Source: Clavelina lepadiformis
Lineage: Eukaryota; Chordata; Ascidiacea; Aplousobranchia; Clavelinidae
DNA length: 64,000 nucleotides
NCBI RefSeq assembly: GCF_947623445.1
Contig: NC_135247.1
Span: 2,234,501-2,298,500 of the forward strand
Reading direction: 5' to 3'
How positions within the stretch are numbered: position 1 is the stretch's first letter; every line of letters begins with the position of its first letter. The notes under the pieces were generated by a model, which searched no databases, was not told where the DNA came from, and saw only the letters and a list, made by a program, of their open reading frames with translations. Below are positions 36,757-47,743 of this stretch, in pieces. Position numbers and translations under genes: made by a program.

Positions 36757-39700
36757 TCAAATCATCATTTCTTTTTCCTCTGTGCTGGTAAGACTTATGT
36801 TCGTTATTTTGCTTTTTTCCTTCCGGCGTAACTGTTGATAAGAAGAACCGATGAGTAATATATGCAGGGTTTTACATTTTGCAGAAACGTTTTTTCTAAG
36901 TCTAACCTGAGACAAAGATTTTTTAGAAGTGGCAACAAGATAGAAGGCATACAGAGGAATCCAGACGGCAGAACTAGTAGAAACAAGATGGCATATAACT
37001 TGTGACCACGGTGGATAAACGTAACTTCCGACAGTCAATGGTGTGTGTGCCGCAACGTAATAAACAGAGACGGCCTAAATGTGGCACAGAATGAAAGAAT
37101 TTCAATAATGAATTATATTTTTTTGTAATGTCTCATTATTTTATACAAAAGACTTACCAAACAAATCGATGGGCCAAAGAACTTCCAAATAAAAGTAACC
37201 ACAGGTTGTAATTTGCTGGGTCCTATCATTCGATTAATTTGCTTCCAATAGTGACGAGCACCGTACACCCACCCAACCGCCACAAATTCGCAAGCAGCTA
37301 TGAAGAATAAACACCATCCAGCCACGCCATAGGTGTTAAATATCTCAAAGACATAAATTCCACCCTATTTTTCAACACAAAAAATGCTGATTTAAATAAC
37401 TTTTTAACGTTTCCAGCATGGAACTGTAGCTTAAGTAGCAGTTGACACTTTACCTCTGTGACGCAAGAAAGTCCAACTAAGAAGAATCCAATGTTACAAA
37501 CTGCCAGAAATATTTCTCTGGAGTATTTATGAAATTCTCGTAAACGAACAGAAAAATCCATAAAAAGCGCACAGAAGCTCTCCATATACACAAACTGCGG
37601 AAAAGTATTTGTATTAAGCACAACTGGGGAAAGATTGTCATAATAATAATACTGCGTACACATACAGTATTGCAGTTGTTATTGTTTGACGAAGAAATTG
37701 AATAGTTGTTACAGATTTTCTTTTTTTAATTGCTCAGCATAAATTGCCACACATAAGCACATGCCTGCGAATCCAATCCAAGGAGTAATAAAGTTAGGAA
37801 AAATATAGCGTTCCATAGTTGTGGCAGAGGAAGTAACGTCAAAGCTTGTGGGTAAGCTATAAAAACTAATCCTGGCCCTGACTGGACAACTTCAACCATA
37901 GTCAAGTTCTTTATTAGCACAATATCAAAGAGTTAGTTTAACACGCCAAGTTTCCGCATTAGAAAAGTCAATTAATACCTGATAGAACGCTATCGACCCT
38001 AAAGTAGAGAAAACAGCAAAACCGCACAAGAAACTCGCAAATCCGTTTGATACCGTGAAAATAATCACGTCTCTAAAAAAACGTTGTTATTTTATCTCTT
38101 ACAAAAATGAGTGTATTTTGCAATTTTCTATCCCTGTCTAAATAAACCGTAATTTTCCAAAATTTTTTCCAGTTATGTACATAGGCTACCTGATAAATTT
38201 TTGATGGTATTTGTTGTAGCTTCCCATAGTTATCATGCCAGCGCCACACAAACCGTAGGAATATAAAACTTGGGTCGCTGCACCAATCCACACCTGAAAA
38301 AATTGTATTGTATTGTATGCAAAATTGAGCTTTAAAATGTCTTGCATGGTTTGCTGATTATAACTACATAAAACGTATGAAATGTGCTAAAACACTAACC
38401 GTTATTTTGTTATTGGTAGCTTTTATGGCATTACGCTTTGTCAATTTTTACCTCTGGGTTTCGCAATTTTGTCAAATCCGGTTTTAGATAGTAGTAAATT
38501 CCAACAGACGCGCCCTCGAGTGTTGCTCCTTTGATAGTGACGGTTATAATCAAAATAATTGGAACAGTTGCCGTGAAGTAAACTACCTGCAAGGTATTGT
38601 GTGCAGGTATTGGAGTGATCATCACTTCATGTTACAATGTAGGCTACGTGCCTTTGATTACCTTAGCTGACCATTTAATTCCTTTAAATGTTGCTAGTTA
38701 TCCCAGAATCCATATCACAGCCAAATAAAGTACAAGATCAGGTCGCAAAGACCCCACCTGATTCAGTCCCTTGGAAATTCCCAAAACTCCGTAACTGAAA
38801 TGGCAAATAGGTCTGTTATGTTTGTAACGTTTGTTTCCACTCACGTCCAAGTAAGAAGTTTTCTTTAACTATACTTACTTCCAAAACTCTTCCGCTGAAG
38901 ACATTTGAAAGAGATTCCCTGTTTCGTTTGTAGCTTGACGTACAATTGTTGATACATTGAGAAGGTTCTTGGTCTGGTTTTCATGGCTAGCCTGCTTGTA
39001 ACTCACGCAGTGTTCGGTGTTCCACTCATTATCACAACTAACCCAAGGTAAGTTTTGAGAAAAACACGACACGAAGTATTTCAGAACCCATGCTAATATC
39101 ACCGGGTAAGAGATGTTGGAATGGGTCATTAGCATTCCAGCTGCCAGGCTAATACCTGAATAAAACATTGGGATAGATAATGAGAGACAACGGGAGACAT
39201 TATTTCCCTTCCCTTCCTACATACTCGTATATATGCACAATAGCTTCATGATTTACTAAAGGTTCGATGTGTGCTTACGCGAAGTTTTACACGAAAGCTC
39301 CCTGTAGTTAGTTAATAGGGTGTTAAAATGTTTTACCTTTAAACAAAGGTACAGTTGCCCATGACGCAATTACACCTTTCCTAACTGATTGTCCGAGTGA
39401 GACCTCCAACATCAAAAGCGGTACCGCCAAAAGGACAACAGATAACATGTATGGAATAAGAAATGCACCTGGTGAAGTGGAAATTAAAGGGTATTGCATT
39501 AAGTCATAAACCATTTCCGCGTCCATTTATAATATAGTAAAAAACAAGCTTAGCATTTTTCATCATGTGCGTTACATTGTTACTGTTTCTAAGCAGTCGT
39601 TGAGGCCAATTGGAAAGAATTTTTACTTAATGTGGTGGTAGCAAATAAAGTGATATGATTAAGCACGTAATTTAACTGTAAGTTACAAATTATAAAAAAT

Positions 39701-40015
39701 AATCTTTGATAAAAATTTAAAGCTATATTTTCCGTATAAATTTAACATCGCGTTACATTATCTAAACAACGTTATATCTAAGTCGGCCAACAACATTTGT
39801 ATGTCAATGTATGATTTTTAAATTTAACTAATTCAAACATTCGTACCTCCGCCATACTTGAAGCACAAATATGGAAATCTCCAAATGTTACCAAGTCCAA
39901 TGCAAAGACCAGCGCTTGATAATAGGAAATCCCACGGTTTACTCCACGTTTGTCTCTCGACTTTTGTCGTTTTTTTAACCACGTCTTTGTCAGTATCGCC
40001 AGAACTCGATATCAT
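36757..40015 (-). pseudogene. SLC6-family transporter, gene C, with an in-frame stop at codon 225
   Basis: Exons: 39847-40015, 39337-39468, 38879-39155, 38662-38794, 38452-38586, 38190-38293, 37979-38072, 37765-37908, 37454-37594, 37158-37364, 36907-37074, 36757-36831; 592 codons. The frame is intact except for TAA at 38698-38700, where the tandem twin D reads TAT (Tyr) in [12 protein letters not shown] truncated product would stop near the middle of the membrane domain and could not transport. The other motifs are intact: [52 protein letters not shown]. Splice sites look sound apart from a GC donor after exon 8, which D shares. The single break may be a polymorphism, a new pseudogene or an assembly error. 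Confidence 0.85.
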
Positions 40016-40084
40016 TGTTCACTTTTTATCGTTTCAACAGCTACATATATGTAACAACTTTGTTCTTTGCAGCTGCAGATAAAC

Positions 40085-40800
40085 GTTATCATTATACACA
40101 AACCTGCTTACAGTTTACACACGCTGCACTACTCTTATCACTACTTAGAACACTTGCATTATAGAATTGAAATCATGACCTATGTTGTCAAGTATACATC
40201 TACTTGGCATTCTTTTTGCGGTGCAGTGTACAATAGAAAAAGCTAAATTGCGTAACTGCAACAATGCTCGGAAACAAGAAGCTACCAAAAAATTCACGAA
40301 ATGGGTACAAGATTAAATTAAGTTTGACTTATCATATCAGCTTATCATTTGCCGGATAAAGGCTCCACCATTCTTAACGCGCATTAGTTTAATGCCATCT
40401 GCATTTACGGAAGTAGCAGTGTCGTTCTCATGAAACCTACGTTATTTCCGTTGTTCAGCTGAATTCCTAGCAATTTCCTTCACCATTCTAGCTGAGCTAG
40501 TTTGTTGATGATATAAAGGGTACTAACATTTATGTCTTATCATAACGTATAAGTACGAACTTGTCAAACTGTATAGTCTACGTACTAAGTACAGTAGCGG
40601 ATTAAGGCGTACGGGGCTGCATGATGGGTCTGCAGCCCCAGGCCCACTGGCAAGAATAGACAAACCTGAATACGAACATCCTTATCAAAATGTAACCGTG
40701 TTTACTGCAAAATTCTGCAAGTACGTGGCTTTTTTGTCAAACTTTACTTGATTGATTCTGTCAGTCAAACCCTGTATAACGAAATGCAAATAAACATGAA
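40085..40800. promoter_or_regulatory. 5' block shared by SLC6 genes C, D and E
   Basis: This ~700-bp stretch upstream of gene C recurs at about 46325-47045 (gene D) and 57378-58095 (gene E). It runs from CAGTTTACACACGCTGCAC through CGGATAAAGGCTCCACCATT to the CAGTAGCGGATTAAGGCGTA region. The CAGTAGCGGATTAAGG part itself looks like a transposon end. The position directly 5' of three transporters suggests promoter or enhancer content; that is inference. Confidence 0.45.
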
Positions 40801-42200
40801 TTTTACAGTGGGCCTATATATACTCACTAAATCTTCAGCATTCGATGACAGCTAGAAGTTCCTCTTAATGACTTCTTTGGATGATTGTTTGTTGCATTTG
40901 ATTTGCATTATTATCTTTTTGTATATCGTTGGATATTTCGTTACGGGTAATGGGTGACATATTTTTTCAAATAGTACTTATGTGTAGATAGTTTGCGATT
41001 GTAGATGAATTTTACATAAAGTGGAGAACAGTTGACATATGATACACGAGTACCCCTCTAAGCATTCTCAGCATTGCATTGTCTGTCAGCGAGATGTTTT
41101 CTTTCGGATTTATCGGCCAAACGTATTTCAAATGCTAGGACGCTAGTATAAACAAACATCAAAGTCTACTTCTAGTGCCATTATTTCCGCTCCAATCTCC
41201 CTCTCGCAAAAGCGTAAATCAACCGTTTCCGCACGTGCCAGGAAGCTGTTTTTCATTCTGTCACTTGTCGTTTCGCATGCAAGGAACCATGTCAGGATTC
41301 ACGACAATGTGAACTAAGGTGAACAAACTGTTACCACCAAGTGTTTTCGTGAAAATATATTCAACGTTTAGTTTTAGCAAAACCCCTTGTTTTTTACGCT
41401 GTGCTATATCCAAGCAGACGTTGATAAGCAGATGTTCGCTATTTTAAAATTGGTTTCTTTTTTTTCTGTTATAAAAACATTTTTAGAACAAAATCCTCGA
41501 AATCATGTAGAAGATTATATGTGTTAGTCGGTAACTCTAAAACAGGTAATTTTTGCAACAGAGGCCAAAAGTGACACTTACTTTCAAAATACTGACTGCA
41601 TTTAGCTCATCGTAAAACACAGCAACTGTTTTTAAGGTTGAACTTTGTTCACTTCCTACAAATTTTAGACATTGCAACTTTTTCGAACTAACTGTTAATT
41701 TCCTATTCTGCATTGACAGAAAAAAATTTGAGTTACAATTGGTGAAATTTATTTTGATTTGTCCTTTATAAAAACATAAAATTTTAGCTAGTCTGTTATC
41801 AAATGCCTGTCAATGTCCAACTTCCGCTTTTTACATAAAAATCGCCGACTCATGGTTTGACATCTTCGTTAACTACTCTTCAGTCTAATAATTCTGAACA
41901 CAGTTAGGATGATATCATCATACAACTGGCCCATTATCACCTTCTGTTTCAAGATCGACACCAAACGTGCGGTGTCGGAGAAAAAGCTTTCAAACGAGTA
42001 AAGATTTAGACAAGTTTTTGCATTTATCGTGCACTTTCTATGTACCTGGTTTCGGTTAAATGCTTTTCAAAAACGAGATACGTTTGCTAGGTAACCTGAA
42101 AACGTTTTCAGAAGCTCTTCGATGCCGTGGCCATGACTCTCCTTATTATGACACTACCGCATGAATGAAATGCTTTCAACGATAAAAAGAGATTGATTGA
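40801..42200. other. non-coding remainder of duplicated unit 1
   Basis: Aligned with the flank of gene D (47.0-47.7 and 50.6-51.3 kb). No coding frame was recognised. Confidence 0.5.
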
Positions 42201-42781
42201 TTCTCTTTTTACAAACCGATATATGCGACCTTAAAATTGTAATTTAACTTGACGTTTGCTAGATTCCTTACCGAAAATCTTTGCATTTTGTGCAGGCCAG
42301 CAATACACATCAAGCGTACCGACTATATGGTTTATGGCTTTAATGTAATTGACTATTATAAACAAAAAAGACATTTTTTTTCAAAACTAGATGACGTTTG
42401 CGCACTTTGAAAGGCTCATCTCAAACGCAAACTGGTTTGCGTAGTTTGCTTGAGGTAGTCTCATTTCTCGTGTGAACCTCTATATTTACCCACACGCATT
42501 GCCTGTTACCTGTCCCAACAGACACTTGGTTTGTACAGTTTTTTTAGTTGTATACACATACACATATATTATATATATTGTACATATTCTAGTTTCAATC
42601 TCATTCTCAATCCAACCTAGCATTACAAGTAACGTCACAAAGCTTGTTGTGCATGTCAGAATTCTGAATAACTAGAACTAGATTGTATCAGTGTAATAAC
42701 GTATATGGGTTGATTGATATGTATTGGATAAGATGGTTGCAATTTTGCTGCATTCTACATTGATTTTTCATGTGTCGGCCT

Positions 42782-45700
42782 TCAAATCATCATTTCTTTT
42801 TCGTCTGTGCTGGTAAGACTTATGTTCGTTATTTTGTTCTTTTCCTTCCGGCGTAACTGTTGATAAAAAGAACCGATTAGTAATGCATGCAAGATTTTAC
42901 ATTTTGCAGAAACTTTTTTTCAACATCTAACCTGAGACAAAGATTTTTTAGAAGTGGCAACAAGATAGAAGGCATACAGAGGAATCCAGACGGCAGAACT
43001 AGCAGAAACAAGATGGCATATGACTTGTGCCCACGGCGGATAAACGTAACTTCCAACAGTCAATGGTGTGTGTGCCGCAACGTAATAAACAGAGACGGCC
43101 TACATGTGGCACAGAGTGAAATTATTTCATTAATGAATTATAATTCAATGTAATGTCTCATTATTTTATACAAAAGACTTACCAAACAAATCGATGGGCC
43201 AAAGAACTTCCAAATAAAAGTAACCACAGGTTGTAATTTGCTGGGTCCTATCATTCGATTAATTTGCTTCCAATAGTGACTAGCACCGTACACCCACCCA
43301 ACTGCCACAAACTCACAAGCAGCTATGAAGAACAAACACCATCCAGCCACGCCATAGGTGTTAAATATCTCAAAGACATAAATTCCACCCTATTTTTCAA
43401 CACAAAAAATGCTGATTATTTAACTTTTTAACGTTTCCAGCATGGAACAGTAGCTTAAGGAACAGTTGACACTATACCTCCGTGACGCACGAAAGTCCAA
43501 CTAAGAAGAATCCAATGTTACAAAGTGCCAGGAATATTTCTCTGGAGTATTTGTGAAATTCTCGTAAACGAACAGAAAAATCCATAAAAAGCGCACAGAA
43601 GCTCTCCATATACACAAACTGCGGAAAAGTATTTGTATTAGGCTAAGCACAACTGGTGAAAGATTATCATAATAATAATACTGTGTACATATACTGCAGT
43701 TGTTATTGTTTGATGAAGAAACTGAATGGTTGTTACAGATTTTCTTTTTTTAATTGCTCAGCATAAATTGCCACACATAAGCACATGCCTGCGAATCCAA
43801 TCCAAGGAGTAATAAAGTAAGGAAAAATATAGCGTTCCATAGTTGTGGCAGAGGAAGCAACGTCAAAGCTTGTGGGTAAGCTATAAAAACTAATCCTGGT
43901 CCCGACTGGACTACTTCAACCATAGTCAAGTTCTTTATTAACATAATATCAAAGAGTTAGTTTAACACGCCAAGTTTCCACGTTAGAAAAGTCAGTTAAT
44001 ACCTGATAGAACGCCATCGATCCTAAAGTAGAGAAAACGGCAAAACCGCACAAGAAACTCGCAAATCCGTTTGATACCGTGAAAATAATCACGTCTCTAA
44101 AAAAACGTTGTTATTTTATCACTTACAATAATAAGTGCATTTTGCAATTTTCTATCCGTGTCCAAATAAACCGTAATTTTCAAATGTTTTTTCCAGTTAT
44201 GTACATACCTGATAAAGTTTTGATGGTATTTGTTGTAGCTTCCCATAGTTATCATGCCAGCGCCACACAAACCGTAGGAATATAAAACCTGGGTCGCTGC
44301 ACCAATCCACACCTGAAAAAATAGTTCTGATCCATGTCCAAATCATAATTGCCGCTGATACATGCGTTTGAATAGTATGCAAAATTGCGCTTTGGAATAT
44401 CTTGCATGGTTTGCTGATTATAACTATATAAAACGTATGAAATGTGCTAAAAAACTAACCGTTATTTTGCTATTGCTAACTTTCATGGCATTACGCTTTG
44501 TCAATTTTTACCTCTGGGTTTCGCAATTTTGTCATATCCGGTTTTAGATAGTAGTAAATTCCAACAGACGCGCCCTCTACTGTTGCTCCTTTGATAGTGA
44601 CGATTATAATCAAAATAATTGGAACAGTTGCCGTGAAGTAAACTACCTGCAAGATCTTGTATGTTCAAGTATTGGAGTGATCATCACTTCATGTTACAAT
44701 GTAGGCTACGTGCCTTTGATTACCTTAGCTGACCATTTAATTCCTTTAAATGTTGCTAGATATCCCAGAATCCATATCACAGCCAAATAAAGTACAAGAT
44801 CAGCTCGCAAAGACCCCACGTGATTAAGTCCCTTGGAAATTCCCAAGACTCCGTAACTGAAATGGAAAATAGGTCTGTTATGTTTGTAACGTTTGTTTCC
44901 ACTTACGTCCAAGTAAGAAGTTTTCTTTAACTATACTTACTTCCAAAACTCTTCAGCTGAAGACATTTGAAAGAGATTCCCTGTTTCGTTTGTAGCTTGA
45001 CGTACAATTGTTGATACATTGAGAAGGTTGTTGGTCTGGTTTTCATGACTAGCCTGCTTGTAACTCACGCAGTGTTCGGTGTTCCACTCATTATCACAAC
45101 TAACCCAAGGTAAGTTTCGAGAAAAACACGACACCAAGTATTTCAGTACCCATGCTAATATCACTGGGTAAGAGATGTTGGAATGGATCATTAGCATTCC
45201 TGCTGCCAGGCTAATACCTGGATAAAACATTGGGATAAAATGATAGATAATGAGAGACAACGGGAGACATTATTTCCCTTGCCTACATACTCGTATATAT
45301 GCACAATAGCTTCATGATTTACTAAGGGTTCGATGTGTGCATACGCGAAATTTTACACGAAAGCTCTCTGCAGTTAGTTATTAGGGTATTAAAATATTTT
45401 ACCTTTAAACAAAGGTACAGTTGCCCATGACGCAATTACACCTTTCCTTACTGATTGCCCAAGTGAGACCTCCAACATCAAAAGCGGTATCGCCAAAAGG
45501 ACAATAGATAACATGTACGGAATAAGAAATGCACCTGGAGAATTGGAAATTAAACGGTATTGCGGTACGTATAACGGTACGTCATACATGTTTTACCAGT
45601 AAACATATTAACTTGAAATGATCTAGAAAGTGTGTTTGCTATATTTTATAGTATATATGTGTGTTATAAGTGAGGTTTTGATCATACGCGATACGTGGTA

Positions 45701-46241
45701 AAATGTTAACACCCACTATGCCTAATAGAAATTAAACCATTTCCGCGTCCATGTATAATATAGTAAAAAACAACATTAGCTTTTCTCATCATGTACGTTA
45801 CATTGTTAATGTTTCTAAGCAGTCGTCGGGGCAAATTGGAAATAATTTGCACTTAATGTGGTGGTAGCAAATAAAGCGTTATGTTTAAGCACGTAATTTA
45901 ACTGTAAGTTACAAATTATAAAAAATAATCTTTGACGAAAATTTAAATCTATATTTTCCGTATAAATTTAACATCGCGTTGCATTATCTAAACAACGTTA
46001 TATCTAAGTCGGCCAACAGCGTTTGTATGTCAAAGTATGCTTTTTTAATTTAACTAATTCAAACATTTGTACCTCCGCCATACTTGAAGCACAAATATGG
46101 AAATCTCCAAATGTTACCAAGTCCAATTGAAAGACCAGCGCTTGATATTAGGAAATCCCACGGTTTACTCCACGTTTGTCTCTCGACTTTTGTCGTTTTT
46201 GTAACCACGTCTTTGTCAGTATCGCCAGAACTCGATATCAT
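42782..46241 (-). CDS. SLC6-family transporter, gene D (intact twin of C)
   Basis: Exons: 46073-46241, 45403-45534, 44941-45217, 44724-44856, 44512-44646, 44209-44312, 44003-44096, 43789-43932, 43478-43618, 43183-43389, 42932-43099, 42782-42856; 592 residues with no internal stop. It is nearly identical to C, with scattered replacements (for example GLSIGLGN in TM1 where C has GLCIGLGN). Family motifs are all present: GGGAFLIPY, the EL2 pair in [10 protein letters not shown], several N-x-T/S glycosylation sites after it (NVS, NET), [17 protein letters not shown] in TM8. The glycine at the monoamine-aspartate position and the tyrosine in ISYPVILAW (matching Tyr140 of GAT1) favour an amino-acid or GABA-like substrate. 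Intron 8 begins with GC rather than GT. The tail ends EKEMMI. Confidence 0.93.
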
Positions 46242-46324
46242 TGCTCACTTTTTATCGTTTCAACAGCTACATATATGTAACAACTTTTTTCTTTGCAGCT
46301 GCAGATAAACGTTATTATTATTTT

Positions 46325-47045
46325 ACACAAACATGCTTACAGTTTACACACGCTGCACTACTCTCATAGTCATCACTAATTAGAACACTGCATTATAGAA
46401 TTGAAATCATGACCTATGTTGTTAAGTATATATCTATTTGGCATTCTTGTTGCAGTGCAGTGTACAATAGAAAAAGCTAAATTGCGTAACTGCAACAATG
46501 CTCGGAAACAAGAAGCAACCAAAAAATTCACGAAATGGGTACAACGTTAAATTAAGTTTGACTTATCATATCAGCTTATCATTTGCCGGATAAAGGCTCC
46601 ACCATTCTTAACGCGCATTAGTTTAATGCCATCTGCATTTACGGAATTAGCGGTGTCGTTCTCATGAAACCTACGCTATTTCCGTTGTTCAGCTGAATTC
46701 CTAGCAATTTCCTTCACAATTTTAGCTGAGCTAGTTTGTTGATGATATAAAGGGTACTAACATTTACGTCTTATCATAAAGTATAAGTACGAACTTGTCG
46801 AACTGTATATAGTCTACGTACTAAGTACAGTAGCGGATTAAGGCGTACAAGGCTGCATGATGAGTCTGCAGCCCCAGGCCCACTGGCAAAAATAGACCCA
46901 CCTGAATACGAACGTCTTTATAAAAAATAACCATGTTTACTACAAACTTCTGCAGGTACGTGGCTCTTTTGTCAAGTTTTTACTTGGTTGAAATACTATC
47001 AGTCAAACCCTGCAGTCAAACTTTCAGTCAAATCCGGCCTATATA
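46325..47045. promoter_or_regulatory. 5' block of gene D, shared with C and E
   Basis: Second copy of the block described at 40085-40800, in the same position relative to its gene. Confidence 0.45.
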
Positions 47046-47743
47046 TACTCGCTAAGTCTTCAGCATTCGATGCCAGCTAAACGTTGCTCTTTACGACTTC
47101 ATTGGATGATTGTTTGTTGCATTTGATTTGCATTGTTATCTTTGTGTATATCTTTGGATATTTCGCTGCGGGTAATGGGTGACAGATTTTTGCAAATAGT
47201 ACTTATGTGTAGATACTTTGCGCTTCATGATGAATTTTGCACAAAGTGGAGAACATTTAACACGTGATACACGAGTATCCCTCTAAGCATTCTGAGCATT
47301 GCAATATCTGTCAGCGAAATTTTTCTTTGCGGATTTATCGGCCAAACGTATTTCAAATGCTAGGACACTAGTATAAACAAACATCAAAATCTACTTCTAG
47401 TGCCATTATTTCCGCTCCAATCTCCTTCTCGCAAAAGCGTAAAGCAACCGTTTCCGCACGTGCCAGGAAGCTGTTTTTCATTCTGTCACTTGTCGTTCCG
47501 CATGCAAGGAACCATGTCAGGATTCACGACAATGTGAACTAAGGTGAACAAACTGTTACCACCAAGTGTTTTCGTGAAAATATATTCAACGTTTAGTTGT
47601 AGCAAAACCCCTTGTTTTTTACGCTGTGCTATATCCAAGCAGACGTTGATAAGCAGATGTTCGCTATTTTAAAATTGGTTTCTTTTTTTTCTGTTATAAA
47701 AACATTTTTAGAACAAAATCCTGGAGATCATGTAAAAGATTAT

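Larger units (their letters stand above)
36196..42190. repeat. tandem duplication, copy 1 (carries SLC6 gene C)
   Basis: From about 36196 (ACAAACAGATTTATGCGACC) to about 42190 this stretch aligns nearly end to end with 42203-51285. The match includes the gene, its introns, both flanks and the run ending in AAAAGCTTTCAAACGAG. Differences are mostly single bases and small indels, so the duplication is recent. This copy lacks the CAC-ended transposon found in copy 2. Confidence 0.85.
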
